Shown piece after piece: positions 9,523 through 20,065 of a stretch of 64,000 nt of DNA. How positions within the stretch are numbered: the first letter of the stretch is position 1; every line of letters starts with the position of its first letter. The stretch comes from Cristatella mucedo (Eukaryota > Bryozoa > Phylactolaemata > Cristatellidae): positions 6,291,001 through 6,355,000 of the forward strand of contig WPIO01000006.1 of NCBI GenBank assembly GCA_009760855.2, written 5' to 3'. Position numbers and translations under genes: made by a program. The notes beneath the pieces were generated by a model, which was not told the origin of the DNA, did not search any database, and worked only from the letters and a program-made list of their open reading frames with translations.

Positions 9523-12500
9523 GTAAGTCTCGCTGCCGCGCGCCGCCGCCGCCGCGCGCGCCGCCGCCGCCGTTACCGGCATGCACGGCCGCCGCCGCCG
9601 CCGCCATTGAGTGGGGCAGCGGCCTACGCCTTGCCCTGCCTTAGTTAGTTTCTCGGCAGCTCTCGGTGCTCTCGCGTCGTTCGCACGCACCACAATTGCG
9701 GGCTCTGGTTGCGCTCGAGCGCCTAGGCTCTTAGTCTACTGCCATTTCGGCGGCGGCTGCTGCTGAGCGTCGCCGCGCGTCGATCGAGGAAGCGGCGGGC
9801 GAGCGAGCGCCCGACTGCGGAAGTTGTCTCACTTGGAGCTTAGCCGCCGTGACGAGCCAGCAATCTCCAGCCGTCTCGACCAGCGAAAGGAAAAATGCGT
9901 AAGCTTCAAGCGCAGCCGAATTCGGAGGACATTCAAGGAGCAGGCAAAGGCAGCAGAGGCAGGAGCGTCATCGAAAGTACGACCGGATTGGTGCGCTGCT
10001 GCTATCGACGGATGCGCTGCCGCCGCCCGCCGCAATTGCGCAAGACTGGGGGCGGAAGTGGCGGCGGCGGCGGGAAGCCGAGCTCCTCGGCTCGTCGTCT
10101 GCGTACGGGTGAACGCAAATGTCACCACCTTTTTCTCAAGAGAAAAAACAAGAGACAGCGGACGAGAGAGCTGACAGAATATGGGGGCACGACCGAGCGG
10201 TGCGAAGCTTTGCAATCGCAGCTAGGTACGAACGGCTCCTCGCCTGAGGCGGCCTTGAAAGTCAGAGCAACAAGACTGAACGAAAGGCGGTAGAATGAGA
10301 GCGGAGCCATGCGATGAGCGGCGCGCTCGGGGGGAGGTGCGGTGCGCCGAGCCATTCGTCTCCCGGTAAACAGTCCACGATCCAGGATTGCCAAGGTTTG
10401 AAAGTCAGCCGCAGAAGGGTCTCCAGAAATTCGTAGAGAGCGTAGGGAGAAAACATTTCTTCGCAGTCGCTTTGGCGCTCTTCTGCTACGAACATATAAA
10501 AAAACTAAAACGGGTTTCAATTTCTGATAATTACACCAACCCAAAACTAATAAAATAGCGAAGAGTTTTTAATAAACAAAAGGTCATGCTCCGCTCCGTC
10601 CTCATTGCTACGGGGTCAACCCAACAAAGCCTCTCTTCTACAACGATTCCTTTGTATGAAAGTCGGAAAGAAAGTGCCCTGTGAGTTTGAGAGTTTAACG
10701 ATACGAAATGAAAAATCTTTTAAAGTACTGGGATTAGAGTAAAAAAAAGTAGGAAATGAATTTGAAAGCCAAAAAGCAAAGGGTTTTATGCCGGAGTGTC
10801 CGAGCTGTGCAGCTTACAAATCGAACGTTTCACATATCACGCCTCGACAGGTCATCGCCATCGCATAGTTGGCTTCTTTCTTACCGAAAGGGAGCGGGTG
10901 CCGCGAGCGGTGCGCATCGTGGGCTGAACTGAGATATGCTCGACGTTTTTTTTGGAGTCGCAAGGAATTAACCGGAGCCAAAGAAAAATAAGACCGCGCT
11001 AGACTGTGCACCTCGGCGATGCCGACCGAGCGACTTAGCAACTCATCCGCCCGCGCAAAATGGAAGGAGCGAGCTCCGAGTCCCGAAAATCTCTAGGCGG
11101 AACCTGGCGGAACGTGCGGCCGTCGTGTGCGTTCGTATGCTGTGCATCGCGCTCGCGCTCGCAATCTAGAATATTTCAAAACGCTTCTAGAATGCGCGCG
11201 ATAATACCTCGCTTCCTCACAAAATAAATGGCCGCCGATCCGCTGACGTTTGTGCGACGCGTGTCGAGAGAAAGGAGCCGACTCGTTCCGACTTGGATTG
11301 AGAAGGAGGAGGAGGTCATGCTTGTAAGGCAAACGGAGGCAACTGACTGTACCTGACCCGTGCTCCATCGTGCATGTGGCTGTGCAACGAAACCTCGGAA
11401 TTGATGGCAAAGCTGTCTGCTCGGTGCGGATTATCTGCAAATCACGTGCATGGCTTGTCAATTGCGAGTGCATAAAACGGCACAAGCGAGCAAACCGAGA
11501 ATGACAGCCTTGTGCTTCGCAGCCCAAAATTTCCGACGTCGATTGGCAACGACCTCAGCGGCGATACTTACGAAGACTAGCGCCCAGCCTCGCGGAGCCA
11601 TACGAAAGCGGGGGGGGGGGTGCGTGTCTGGGCCCCTTGCGGTTGACTGGCTTCCTCGAACGGGCATATGAAGAAGACCGGCTTCAGGTTTTGGCGCTCT
11701 GCTATTATCCGACTGCAGAGCGCCAAAAAACTGGTCGACTGGACCAGCCAGCTCGCTTCTCGATCGCCCAGCGCCTTCGCGCTGCGTCCTGCGAGCTGCG
11801 GATGATTCCGTGCGAAGCACGTGGACTGGTTTTAAGAGACACTTGGTAACTGCGTAATCTGTCCGCGCGAGACAGCCGGCAACTTTAGCCCATTGGGTAG
11901 GACTATGTATTTTAAAAACAATGAGGCTGTATTTAAGCTAGTCTCCGCTGATGTAAGGCGTTGTTCTTTGGCATTTAGAAGGTAGAGTTCCTGCGAACGA
12001 TGGTTTCGGCTACGACTCCAGCCTCTCCCGCTAAGGGTCCTGCCTGCAATTGTATACCTCTGGGAATGCATTTCAGATAGCGAATGAGACGATATAGAGA
12101 ATGAGATCCACGTTGCATCTACTGTTCGATAACACATTCGCAGCGCGGGTTAAAAAGAGCAAAGAGTCAAACTGAAGCAATCAACGAGTCGCAAGCTGTG
12201 AATTCCCTTGAAGGAGATTTTTCAAGGTTTCTGCATGTGATGTGGCAACCTTGATATAGTCTTGCAAAAATAATCGTCTCCTGAAGACCCTAACCATCCC
12301 CTCTGTGGTTTTCACTGGCAGACTAACTTAGTCAAGCCCTAGCTTGATTTTATATGCTTTTCTGGATGCAGGTATACGATAAAGATCAATTATATTAAAA
12401 ATTGCAACATCAGTGTGACCATCCTGTGCAAGAAAACCTTAACAATTGGCTCCATGGAATCAAACGAGAACCCACCCACCCCCCCCCCCCCGTCGTAGCG

Positions 12501-13569
12501 TCGTATTTGGTATCAGGCTCGCGATGCGCGATGCGCGATGCCTGCGGCGCGGCTTTCAAGGGTAGCCGTTCGGAGCCAGAAGCTGTGCTAGACTGAGTGC
12601 TGCGATCGAGGAGTAGAGCGAAGCGTGAAGCTTTGAGGCACACTGCAGCTGGAGGGGGCCACTCGAGGGCTCAGAGTGCTGAGTCGGTTGACGCGACTCT
12701 TGCCTACGCCTCCGTTCGTGCTATAGACCGCCGACCGTCGTCAGTCATTGACGATCGGGGGGGGGGGTGGAGGGCCACCGTGCAAGTTAAATAGCCCGAG
12801 GAGGCAAGCACCGGCTATTATATCCTCCAGCTATTATGTCCTCCGGCCATCGCTCGGCGGGCACGCGCGCGTGCAGCGTGACGCGGATGGCAAGCAAACC
12901 CGGCAGGCTTCGAGTAGGGAAAGACGAGAAGGCGGAACCAAGTGCAAACCGCGAGTACAAAGGAACGCTGCTCCTGTACGCCGAAGCTCTGCCGGAGGTC
13001 GGGTGTCCTCAGTGCAAACTCTTCTTCTCGGAAAGAAGAACGGAAAGCTGAGGAAAGCTGACGTTGAGTGATCCCCGCGACTCATTCAGCTTCGCGTACG
13101 GTCGCGAAAGCACCCAAGCCAAAGCTCTTCAAGGATTCGCCTCTTTGCAGGCACGAAACAAAGGCGTGTGCAGGTGCTTCGTGCAGGCGGCGGCCACTGC
13201 ACACCAGGCCAGATATGGCCGCACCTGCACATTCAGTTTGAAAAGGAGCGCGTTTAGCACGCTTCCCGTTTGCTCTGTGCGGCCAAAGTGCTGACGAATC
13301 GCGACGTGGCGACTTTCCTTACAGCAGATACTAGCAGACGGTCGCTGAGTTGACTCGTCGAGTGCTTAGTGATTGACTCAGGTAGTATTGCCACTGCTGC
13401 TGCTACAGTCAGTAAATCGCTATTTGCTCTTCGAGACGAACGACGCATTCCATTAGCGGTGCCTTCCTAGCAGCGTGCACTATGTTGTGCTATCTATGCT
13501 GCCCTAGAACTAGTTCGTCCCATTTCCTGCTGCCTATTAGCATGGCGGCAGGAAAACTTTCGATGGCAA

Positions 13570-13672
13570 CGCCAAAAACCATTCGATCGTACTTCTCTGC
13601 AGCAGATGTATAGTGCCTAGAAAGAGACTGAGTTCTCTGAGAGGCTATATCAAAATGTACTAATATTATTAA
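13570..13672 (+). mobile_element. L2/CR1-like LINE tail fragment
   Basis: The 3' UTR end (ACCATTCGATCGTACTTCTC) leads into AGTGCCTAGAAAGAGACTGAG and an AT-rich TAATATTATT tail. Only the last 100 bases of an element remain. Confidence 0.8.
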
Positions 13673-13829
13673 AAAAGGAAAGTTCCGCGATCCCAGGCGC
13701 CTACGGCGGGTCATTACAACATCTTCTTCGTGCCATCTTTCAACGGGTAGGATTTGTCGCTTCGTCTTGGCCGAAGTTGAACGAGGGCCGCTGGAGGCAC
13801 CTGAAGCAAACGTCCGTGATCAGTATGTC

Positions 13830-13851
13830 TCTCACTCACTCACTCACTCAC
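13830..13851 (+). repeat. (CTCA)n microsatellite
   Basis: Five CTCA units in the LRR gene intron. Confidence 0.85.
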
Positions 13852-13901
13852 TTAGTCTCCACTTCTTATCTTCAGAGTCTTGGACCATAAATACTGTATC
13901 T

Positions 13902-14035
13902 TAATAATAATAATAATAATAATGCACTTGATAAAGCGCCCTCGGAGAACTTAATCTCTTCCTAGGCGCTTTACATTTGCTGCAAAGGGAAACGCGATTG
14001 AATCGTGAGTAATATCATTTGAAGAAGTCTATAAA
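13902..14035 (-). mobile_element. L2/CR1-like LINE tail fragment
   Basis: An inverted tail: (TAA)n, then GCACTTGATAAAGCGCCCTC, GAGAACTTAATCTCTTCCTAG and GCGCTTTACATTTGCTGCAA. It lies tail-to-tail with the + fragment about 230 bp upstream. Confidence 0.8.
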
Positions 14036-14360
14036 AGCATGGGGCAACACGATTAAGTAGGCTCTGGTGAATAGCCATATGCGACCGTATTTGGTTCTAT
14101 CCCTTAAATGCTCCTGCAGTTGCAGTGCCATCCCGCCAGAAAATCATAGGTGCTCGAAAGCTCGCAATCAGGTGCCTGTTATCTGAAAACTTTCACCAGT
14201 TTAAAGAGCCAAGTGCAGCTACCAAGCCAGGCTCTGCCAAAAAACAGAACCACATTTGCCGATCAGGCTTCTGCAAAAGCTGCCAGCCAGTAGCATTACT
14301 AATAGATTTGTCGGCAACATTTTTTCTCCCGAAGAGTCAACGCAAGCTTTCTGCCCTCAG

Positions 14361-14863
14361 GTAACACCCCAGCGAGAATCAAGATGAAAGGTCCGCTCAT
14401 GATGGGATCGCCAGCACTCCGCATTCTGGATCTCTACGACAGCCCAGCTGTGGCTAGCGTCGTGCTGAGCCACGACCTCACCGTCTACGGTCTGCAAAAC
14501 GTTCGCTACTTGAATTTGATGCGAGCCAACGTAACGACGCTGGTGGCCACGTTTCCCCAGTACCTGCCTCGACTCGAGACGCTGCTGCTAGGCGACAATC
14601 CGTGGCGCTGCGATCGAGGCCTCTACTGGATGCAAGGCTGGCTCAGGAGCGGGAGCGACTCGGATCGCGGAGCGAGTGGCGTCAACTTCGCTCACAGAGA
14701 TTACGTGCGCTGCGCCACGCCTCCGGAGCTCCGAGGGCGCAGCATTGGCAGCCTGCGACCAGTCGAATGGACCCTGCTCGAGGCGAAGCGCAGCGGCAGT
14801 GGCGGAAGAAGCCGAAGCACTAGAGAGCTCCCGCTCAAGTCTCCCAGTCAGAGCGGCGGCTGA
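14361..14863 (+). CDS. Secreted leucine-rich-repeat protein, coding exon 2
   Basis: The acceptor TTTCTGCCCTCAG ends at 14360. Joining it to the phase-1 donor at 9523 rebuilds a split Ser codon and keeps the repeat register (LKLS/NTPAR). The exon adds three more repeats and a C-terminal LRR cap, recognisable by NPWRCDRGLYWMQGWL and, later, VRCATPPELRG. Only two cap cysteines are evident, where four are usual. The protein ends with a basic, Ser-rich tail and TGA at 14861-14863. I see no transmembrane segment or GPI signal, so the product looks secreted. The full coding sequence is 1893 bases, 630 residues. The 4.8-kb intron contains LINE tail fragments and long G and C runs. It could be related to chondroadherin-like or other matrix LRR proteins; I cannot narrow it further. 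Confidence 0.85.
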
Positions 14864-15460
14864 GGTTCGACTGCGGGCGCGTCGTACAGGCCTCGACCAG
14901 TTGCTCGAAACCCGAGAACGACATTTCGCTTGTTGGAGTTGCAGCATGAGCTGGCATTGCTGTTTTACATGACACAGTCCGGCGCCCGCTGCCGCCTGCT
15001 GCTTTCTTGCTAACCAAGCAGCCACGGACCGGAAATCCGACTGCCCGCCTTCCGATGTCTCGCCTAAGTGGTGTGCGTGCCAATCCGCTGAGCTGCGATC
15101 TAGATTTCCGAGCATATAGCAGAACTGTAGCTTCTGCTATATGCTCAGTCCTTAAACCGTTGCGAAGAGGAAGAAGAAATGCCAGGACAACGGTCTCTGC
15201 CGCCGAAAAAGGAGAAGAGCTCGCATTAATTTATGATGACTCGTTGGTCACATGTCAATGTGAAGCTTTGCACTTTGCAGAAATAGCAGGTAGAAGGTCG
15301 CCGGTGGAGCGTGGAACTTGGGACGAAAGCTCGCACGAAGATAAAAGGTCGTTGAGCGGATAGCGACGGAGTTTATTCACCTAGAGTATCCCTACAAATT
15401 TCCCGCGACAAGTAATTTTCTATCTCATGGCCACGTCGTTGTTTGTAATAAAATACGTCC
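14864..15460 (+). other. 3' UTR of the LRR gene with poly(A) signal
   Basis: After the TGA the sequence becomes less GC-rich. A canonical AATAAA lies at 15447-15452, about 585 bases past the stop. A 15-bp perfect inverted repeat (15110-15124 and 15132-15146, 7-base loop) would form a hairpin in the transcript. Confidence 0.6.
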
Positions 15461-15499
15461 CGCGATCTGCACATTCCAGACGCTGCAAAAAATGCAAGC

Positions 15500-17590
15500 G
15501 CGAGATGCCATTTGCTTGAATCAGCTAAATCACTTTGAGAGTGCAAGAGTAGCGAAGGATTTAGGCGGAAGCCTTGCTACACGTGTTTTTTATTAGCACT
15601 GTTACAGTCGCGGGCGTTTTCTACCTTTCCTACACCCAGTCATTTGCTTGTTCAAATGGGGGCTGAAATAGCACCAAAGAAACTTGCGCTGATCAACCGA
15701 GAAAGGTCATTTTGATGTGCCTGCAGTACAGTGCCGGCTTCAGTTCGTTTTTTGATTAGCCACCTTGGGAAAGACCAAGTTTCACCCCGTCAATGCTGAA
15801 TTCTTGGTATTTTTTATTAGGTAAGGGCCTCGATTTTCGAGGGACTGAAATGAATCCCCTTATGTGGGGGTACCCGACTACTTGATCATATATTCAGCTG
15901 CCTAAATTCGGTCATCAGCCACCAAAGTTGGTGTACTCATTGCGTTACTCATTCATTATCATGCTGGGCTTTGCACTAGCGATTGATGGAGGAACTTGAA
16001 TTCAATTGAGCTCTCTCTCTCTCTCTCTCTCACTCTCTCTTACACACACACACACCTTGTCTGCCGGACTCTCTCTCTCTCCCTCTCCCTCTGTTTGCCT
16101 TTCTGTCTGTCTGTCTCTATGCTAAAACTCACTCATTGCACTAGTGGTCGCCTGCTTTCTCTCACTGACTGACCTATAGAGAATGAATTTTTAGTGCAGA
16201 TTCAGCTGTAGAGGGTAGTTTCGTCAAGATTTCGTCAGCCTAGAAATCACTTTCAGTCGTCTTATACTAACTCTTGGGCTTGTGTTTGTATATTAAATTA
16301 CCTCGACATTGTTTTCCAAGTAACGCAACTAGATACGAGCTGCCATACCATCTACTTCTAGCATTTCAATATTAAAGCTATCGTTGGCAAATGATCCCGA
16401 TTTAGTAGCGCGATAGCGTGCTTTTGCTTCTTCGTGCTAGTAACTAAAGTCTCGGATATTTCTTGTAATTAACCTGTATAGAAATCTTAAGATGGGAGTC
16501 CCAAGAGAGGCATTGGGCCACACCAAATTTTGCGCTACCCTGCAAATCGGTGCTATCCTGTCAAATCGGCAAAAAATACTCATGCGGCGGGAAGAAGTCA
16601 CTGCCTTACTCCTTGCAACTATAGCGACTGAACCAATATCTACTGTTATATTGCACCGCCACGCCTTCCGGGAGAGGATGGGCTGCCGAAATCGAGCCAC
16701 GTGCCTTTCAGGCGGCACACCGTGCTTCAGTAGCATTCGCTCGCTGGAGACACCGATGAAGCGCGATAGAAAATGCAATCTCAGCATTGCTAGTACACCA
16801 TAGAAACTCGTGCATAAGGATCTGTCCTGGCCGCATCGCCAACGGGAATAGTCCCGGCGGGACCACTAAATCCCAAAATGGCTATAGCAGGTTTATGTCC
16901 AGTTCTCTCTCCCCTTCCCTCGATAATATGTGGGTTCGGCGACAAGCCATCGCCAGAGGGTCTGCAACCAGGCGGTAGCGCTGGAGAAAAAAGACAAGTT
17001 GATTTTGGTCCGGATCACCAACGTCTCCGTACCGTCGTAGCGATCGTGGGGTCGAATCGAGTCTCCACCGTCAGCACTGCTCAAAGTTCCCTACCGTCAG
17101 CACTGCTCAAAGACATCCGAAGATCGCTGCTTACTGGCGAGCTGTGAGGTGTCAGGTAAAAGTTCGGTCATAAACACTTAAGATCAGGGAATTTCGAGTG
17201 AAACAAGCGGGACCAGACGCAGTCGAATCGGCAGTCGATACTGGAAGCCAAAGACGAGCAAGCAGGAGCAGAAGGTCTGGCTGAAACTGCAATGCACCAA
17301 TAGAATCTCTTCTGCCATCTCGGCTGTGAGTCCGACAAGAACTGACACCCGTCTCCGGCCAGGAACTCCAGCCCGCAAGATCAGAGCCCGAGTACGGCAT
17401 TCGAACGGCTCTCCATTTCTGAGGCCCCCTTAAAGCACAGACTCATAATCCGGCGTCATTCTGAGGCCAAAGAAATACACCGTAAGGTTGGGTGTCGCTG
17501 ATCCCTCTAGGGCGGATCATTCAAATAATATGCCTAGCAACTATCGTGCTACTGCACGCACCACTGCTGCGCGTGTGTCGGCATCAATAC
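15500..17590. other. No gene recognised; unique and simple sequence
   Basis: AT-rich intergenic DNA. It contains a CT-rich and (CA)n simple repeat at 16009-16116 and a tandem duplication of about 21 bp (ACCGTCAGCACTGCTCAAAG) at 17068-17113. Open frames are short and featureless. Confidence 0.6.
16009..16116 (+). repeat. Compound (CT)n and (CA)n microsatellite
   Basis: CT dinucleotide runs flank a short ACACACACAC stretch. Confidence 0.9.
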
Positions 17591-17599
17591 AGTTTACCG

Positions 17600-17742
17600 C
17601 CCTGGCTTGGGCTAGGGATAAGGCGCTCGCCTTCCACAACCGATGTCGTGGGCTCGAGCCTTGCGGCATGAGCAAAGCGTCTGGATAGAGACTAAGTTCT
17701 CTTAGGGTGCTATACGAATAATTTATATTTTTTACATAGCCA
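17600..17742 (+). mobile_element. SINE-A copy
   Basis: A-box region GGGCTAGGGATAAGGCGCTC, B box TCGTGGGCTCGAGCCTTGCG, then GAGACTAAGTTCTCTTAGGG and an AT-rich tail. This is a fairly complete copy. Confidence 0.85.
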
Positions 17743-18129
17743 GACTATAAACCCGCGGATGGCTTCAGAGAACCTTCGGGATCGAAATTCTTATTACGAC
17801 ATTATATGACAAAATCCCGGACATCCGGGAGATCTCGGACTCTACCGGACGGCGTCTGAAGTGAGGCTATAAAAAGCGCTAGTAGAAGCGCGAGCCTTAC
17901 GATGGCATTCCCGACTTCGGTTTTTGCCGGTACAAGCACAGCTGAGAATCGAGTAGACCACGACCCCGAGCAGTCGGTAACCCAGAGACCACGGTGCAAG
18001 CTCGTGGCAATTGCGTTGCAACCAACACTGGCAGGCCGGCTTTAAAGCGACAAACCGGCCCCCTAACCTTCTAGAGATTACTCGCGTAGCTACCCTGGTG
18101 CCTGAGAAGAGAGTTTCTTTTTTGGCTCA

Positions 18130-18205
18130 CGTCAAGTGCCCAGAAAGGAATTTAGTTCTCTCGGGGTGCTATGCAAGCGTCTATTATTGTTGTTGTTACT
18201 AGTAT
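18130..18205 (+). mobile_element. SINE-A or LINE tail fragment
   Basis: Only the shared 3' tail is clear: CAAGTGCCCAGAAAGGAATT, TAGTTCTCTCGGGGTGCTAT, then (TTG)n-like sequence. The parent family cannot be decided from the tail. Confidence 0.6.
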
Positions 18206-19657
18206 TGTGAGTCTCTGCTCCTTAAGCAAAACTGACGAAGTATGGCATTCTTGCTCCGTTCTTGGCGAGAACATCAGCCGCAATCAATCGCCTCAGCTCT
18301 GAACCTCAGCTTTGGATTCGCTGCTGGCTCACAAGCAAAGCGAACATCCTCAGGCATGGATTTCTCAGCAAGAAAGGGCATACAATGACATACTTGTCTT
18401 TTGCTCCTCACATTAGTTATCGAAGCCCATTGCAGCTCGCAAAATTTAAAGTCAAGCGATATCTGCAAAGGGCTTTTCGTTGTTGGCGACTGAAATAAAC
18501 ACGCATGCATGCAGCATCTCTGCAGCAAGTTTATCAATATAATTATGTCAGGTAAAATAAAAATATTCTTCCTCTCACTATTCCACCACACACGTGCCCG
18601 CTTGAGCTGCTGCAAAATCTGCCTCGCTTTGTCACACCGAACCACACTTTGTCACACACGCAGCTCAATAGCAGTGAGCTGCGACAGCCTCTTCGTCGCA
18701 CCGGTAAACATGGGGTGCATGGCTCAGTGATCTTACATAATAGCAGAAGAAAAGTAAGATCAATTTGCATATCGGGAAAGGCACAACAAGGCTATGGGAG
18801 CTCAAGACGAAAAATAGGAATGCATAAGTTAAATTGACGACTCGATAACCAGCCACAAGCGAGTCACACCAACTCACCCGTGGCGTGGCGGCCTAACAGC
18901 ACCGAGATGCATCGATTATCAAGTTAAAGCCAGAGGCTATACTTGAAAATGTTCGCGTGACGAGTATGATGTATGAGCAATTTCATGTCCTTTGTGACTA
19001 ATGCTGTTCCTTGTACTTGGTTTGCACGACTGGTTCTTTGGTTTTGAAGATCAAGGTGAGTAGCCTTATGCTTGCATCTCAGATGGCAGCACGAAGAGAT
19101 GCTGCAAATACTACTACTCTTGCTACAGGTACAGAAATTGATTATCCCTGCAGTTCAATATAAACTATCAACGACAGAGAACTTCTCAAATACAGGGTCT
19201 GCCATTTAAGATCAGCAGATTTTCTCATGCCGCTCTTGTATTTCCTAAACCATTTTTACCCCAGCCACTCTGGCAGGAAGTCTGGACACGAGTCTGATTA
19301 GCTGCCTATCCTGCCTCAGGTCCCCTTGTAGCACTGCTCCAAGTTTGACGGCCTGATTCACTTGCCACATTTGGCTGGTTGATTTTCCGTGGCGTGAGTC
19401 GGAGCCAAACCAATATAGAGAGCCGTGTGCAAAGACGGAAATAATCACGGAACGCCACAAGAGTGAATCTGGCCCGGGAAGATCGTCGATAGCACCACGA
19501 AGGGGCCGCGTTCGCCTCCGTCGTCGTGCAACGAAGGACAACGATGACACGTCGTGTTTCTCACGAGTGAAAAACAGCAGGCCACGCAGGATCAGCAGTC
19601 AGCTGGCTCACGACGTGAGTATCGGGAACGCTTTTGCCTTTATCGGAAACTCTTTTC

Positions 19658-20065
19658 CTACCACTGAGCCGGTTTGGCTTGGGTGTCGGCATTAGCATTG
19701 GCTGTCAGCCGAAGCTCTGCGAAGCCTGAAGCAGCCGTGCGGCTGACGCCAGTCGCCATTTCTACCGCAAGAACGAACACTGGGTAGTGCAGTGTGAGCT
19801 GCCGCAAGTAGCCTCGAGCTATCTCCGAAAGTCTGGGCTCGGTGGCAGCACTATTGGTCCTTGAGCCTGCAGCCGACCTCAGCTGGGAAACTATGCTGAT
19901 GATCTCCTCTGCATTCTCGAACGCGTCGACGTCTAGAGGCAAGCCCTCGTAAGCCGTCTCGTGCAGCTGCTTCGCCAGCCGCTCGACAAGCTCCAGGGCC
20001 TCGTGCATCACATGTCGCCAGCAAGCCGGGCTGGCGCCCAGCAGCAACAACCACTCGCTGCACGT
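19658..20065 (-). CDS. MEI4: MEI4-like last exon
   Basis: The acceptor CACCTTTGCAG precedes 20065, phase 0. It encodes 135 residues beginning [16 protein letters not shown] and ending in a TAG at 19660-19658. Helical blocks [17 protein letters not shown] and [18 protein letters not shown] are followed by [18 protein letters not shown], resembling the C-terminal end of MEI4. The short tail after this block is also like known family members, which supports this as the true C-terminus. I saw no clear AATAAA in the next 500 bases on this strand. Confidence 0.82.
   Translation of the reverse strand, partial: TCSEWLLLLGASPACWRHVMHEALELVERLAKQLHETAYEGLPLDVDAFENAEEIISIVSQLRSAAGSRTNSAATEPRLSEIARGYLRQLTLHYPVFVLAVEMATGVSRTAASGFAELRLTANANADTQAKPAQW

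Larger units (their letters stand above)
9523..14360 (+). other. Intron of the LRR gene
   Basis: GT-AG intron of 4838 bases with donor GTAAGT and a pyrimidine-rich acceptor. It holds G or C runs at 11610-11620, 12479-12491 and 12757-12767, a 14-bp inverted repeat at 11689-11728, and two oppositely oriented LINE tail fragments at 13.6-14.0 kb. I found no further LRR exon in it. Confidence 0.8.

Noticed and set aside
19245-19550. 101-codon minus frame downstream of the MEI4-like stop
   Set aside because: It begins at GTG, no domain is seen, and the MEI4-like C-terminus already ends as expected; more likely 3' UTR or intergenic.
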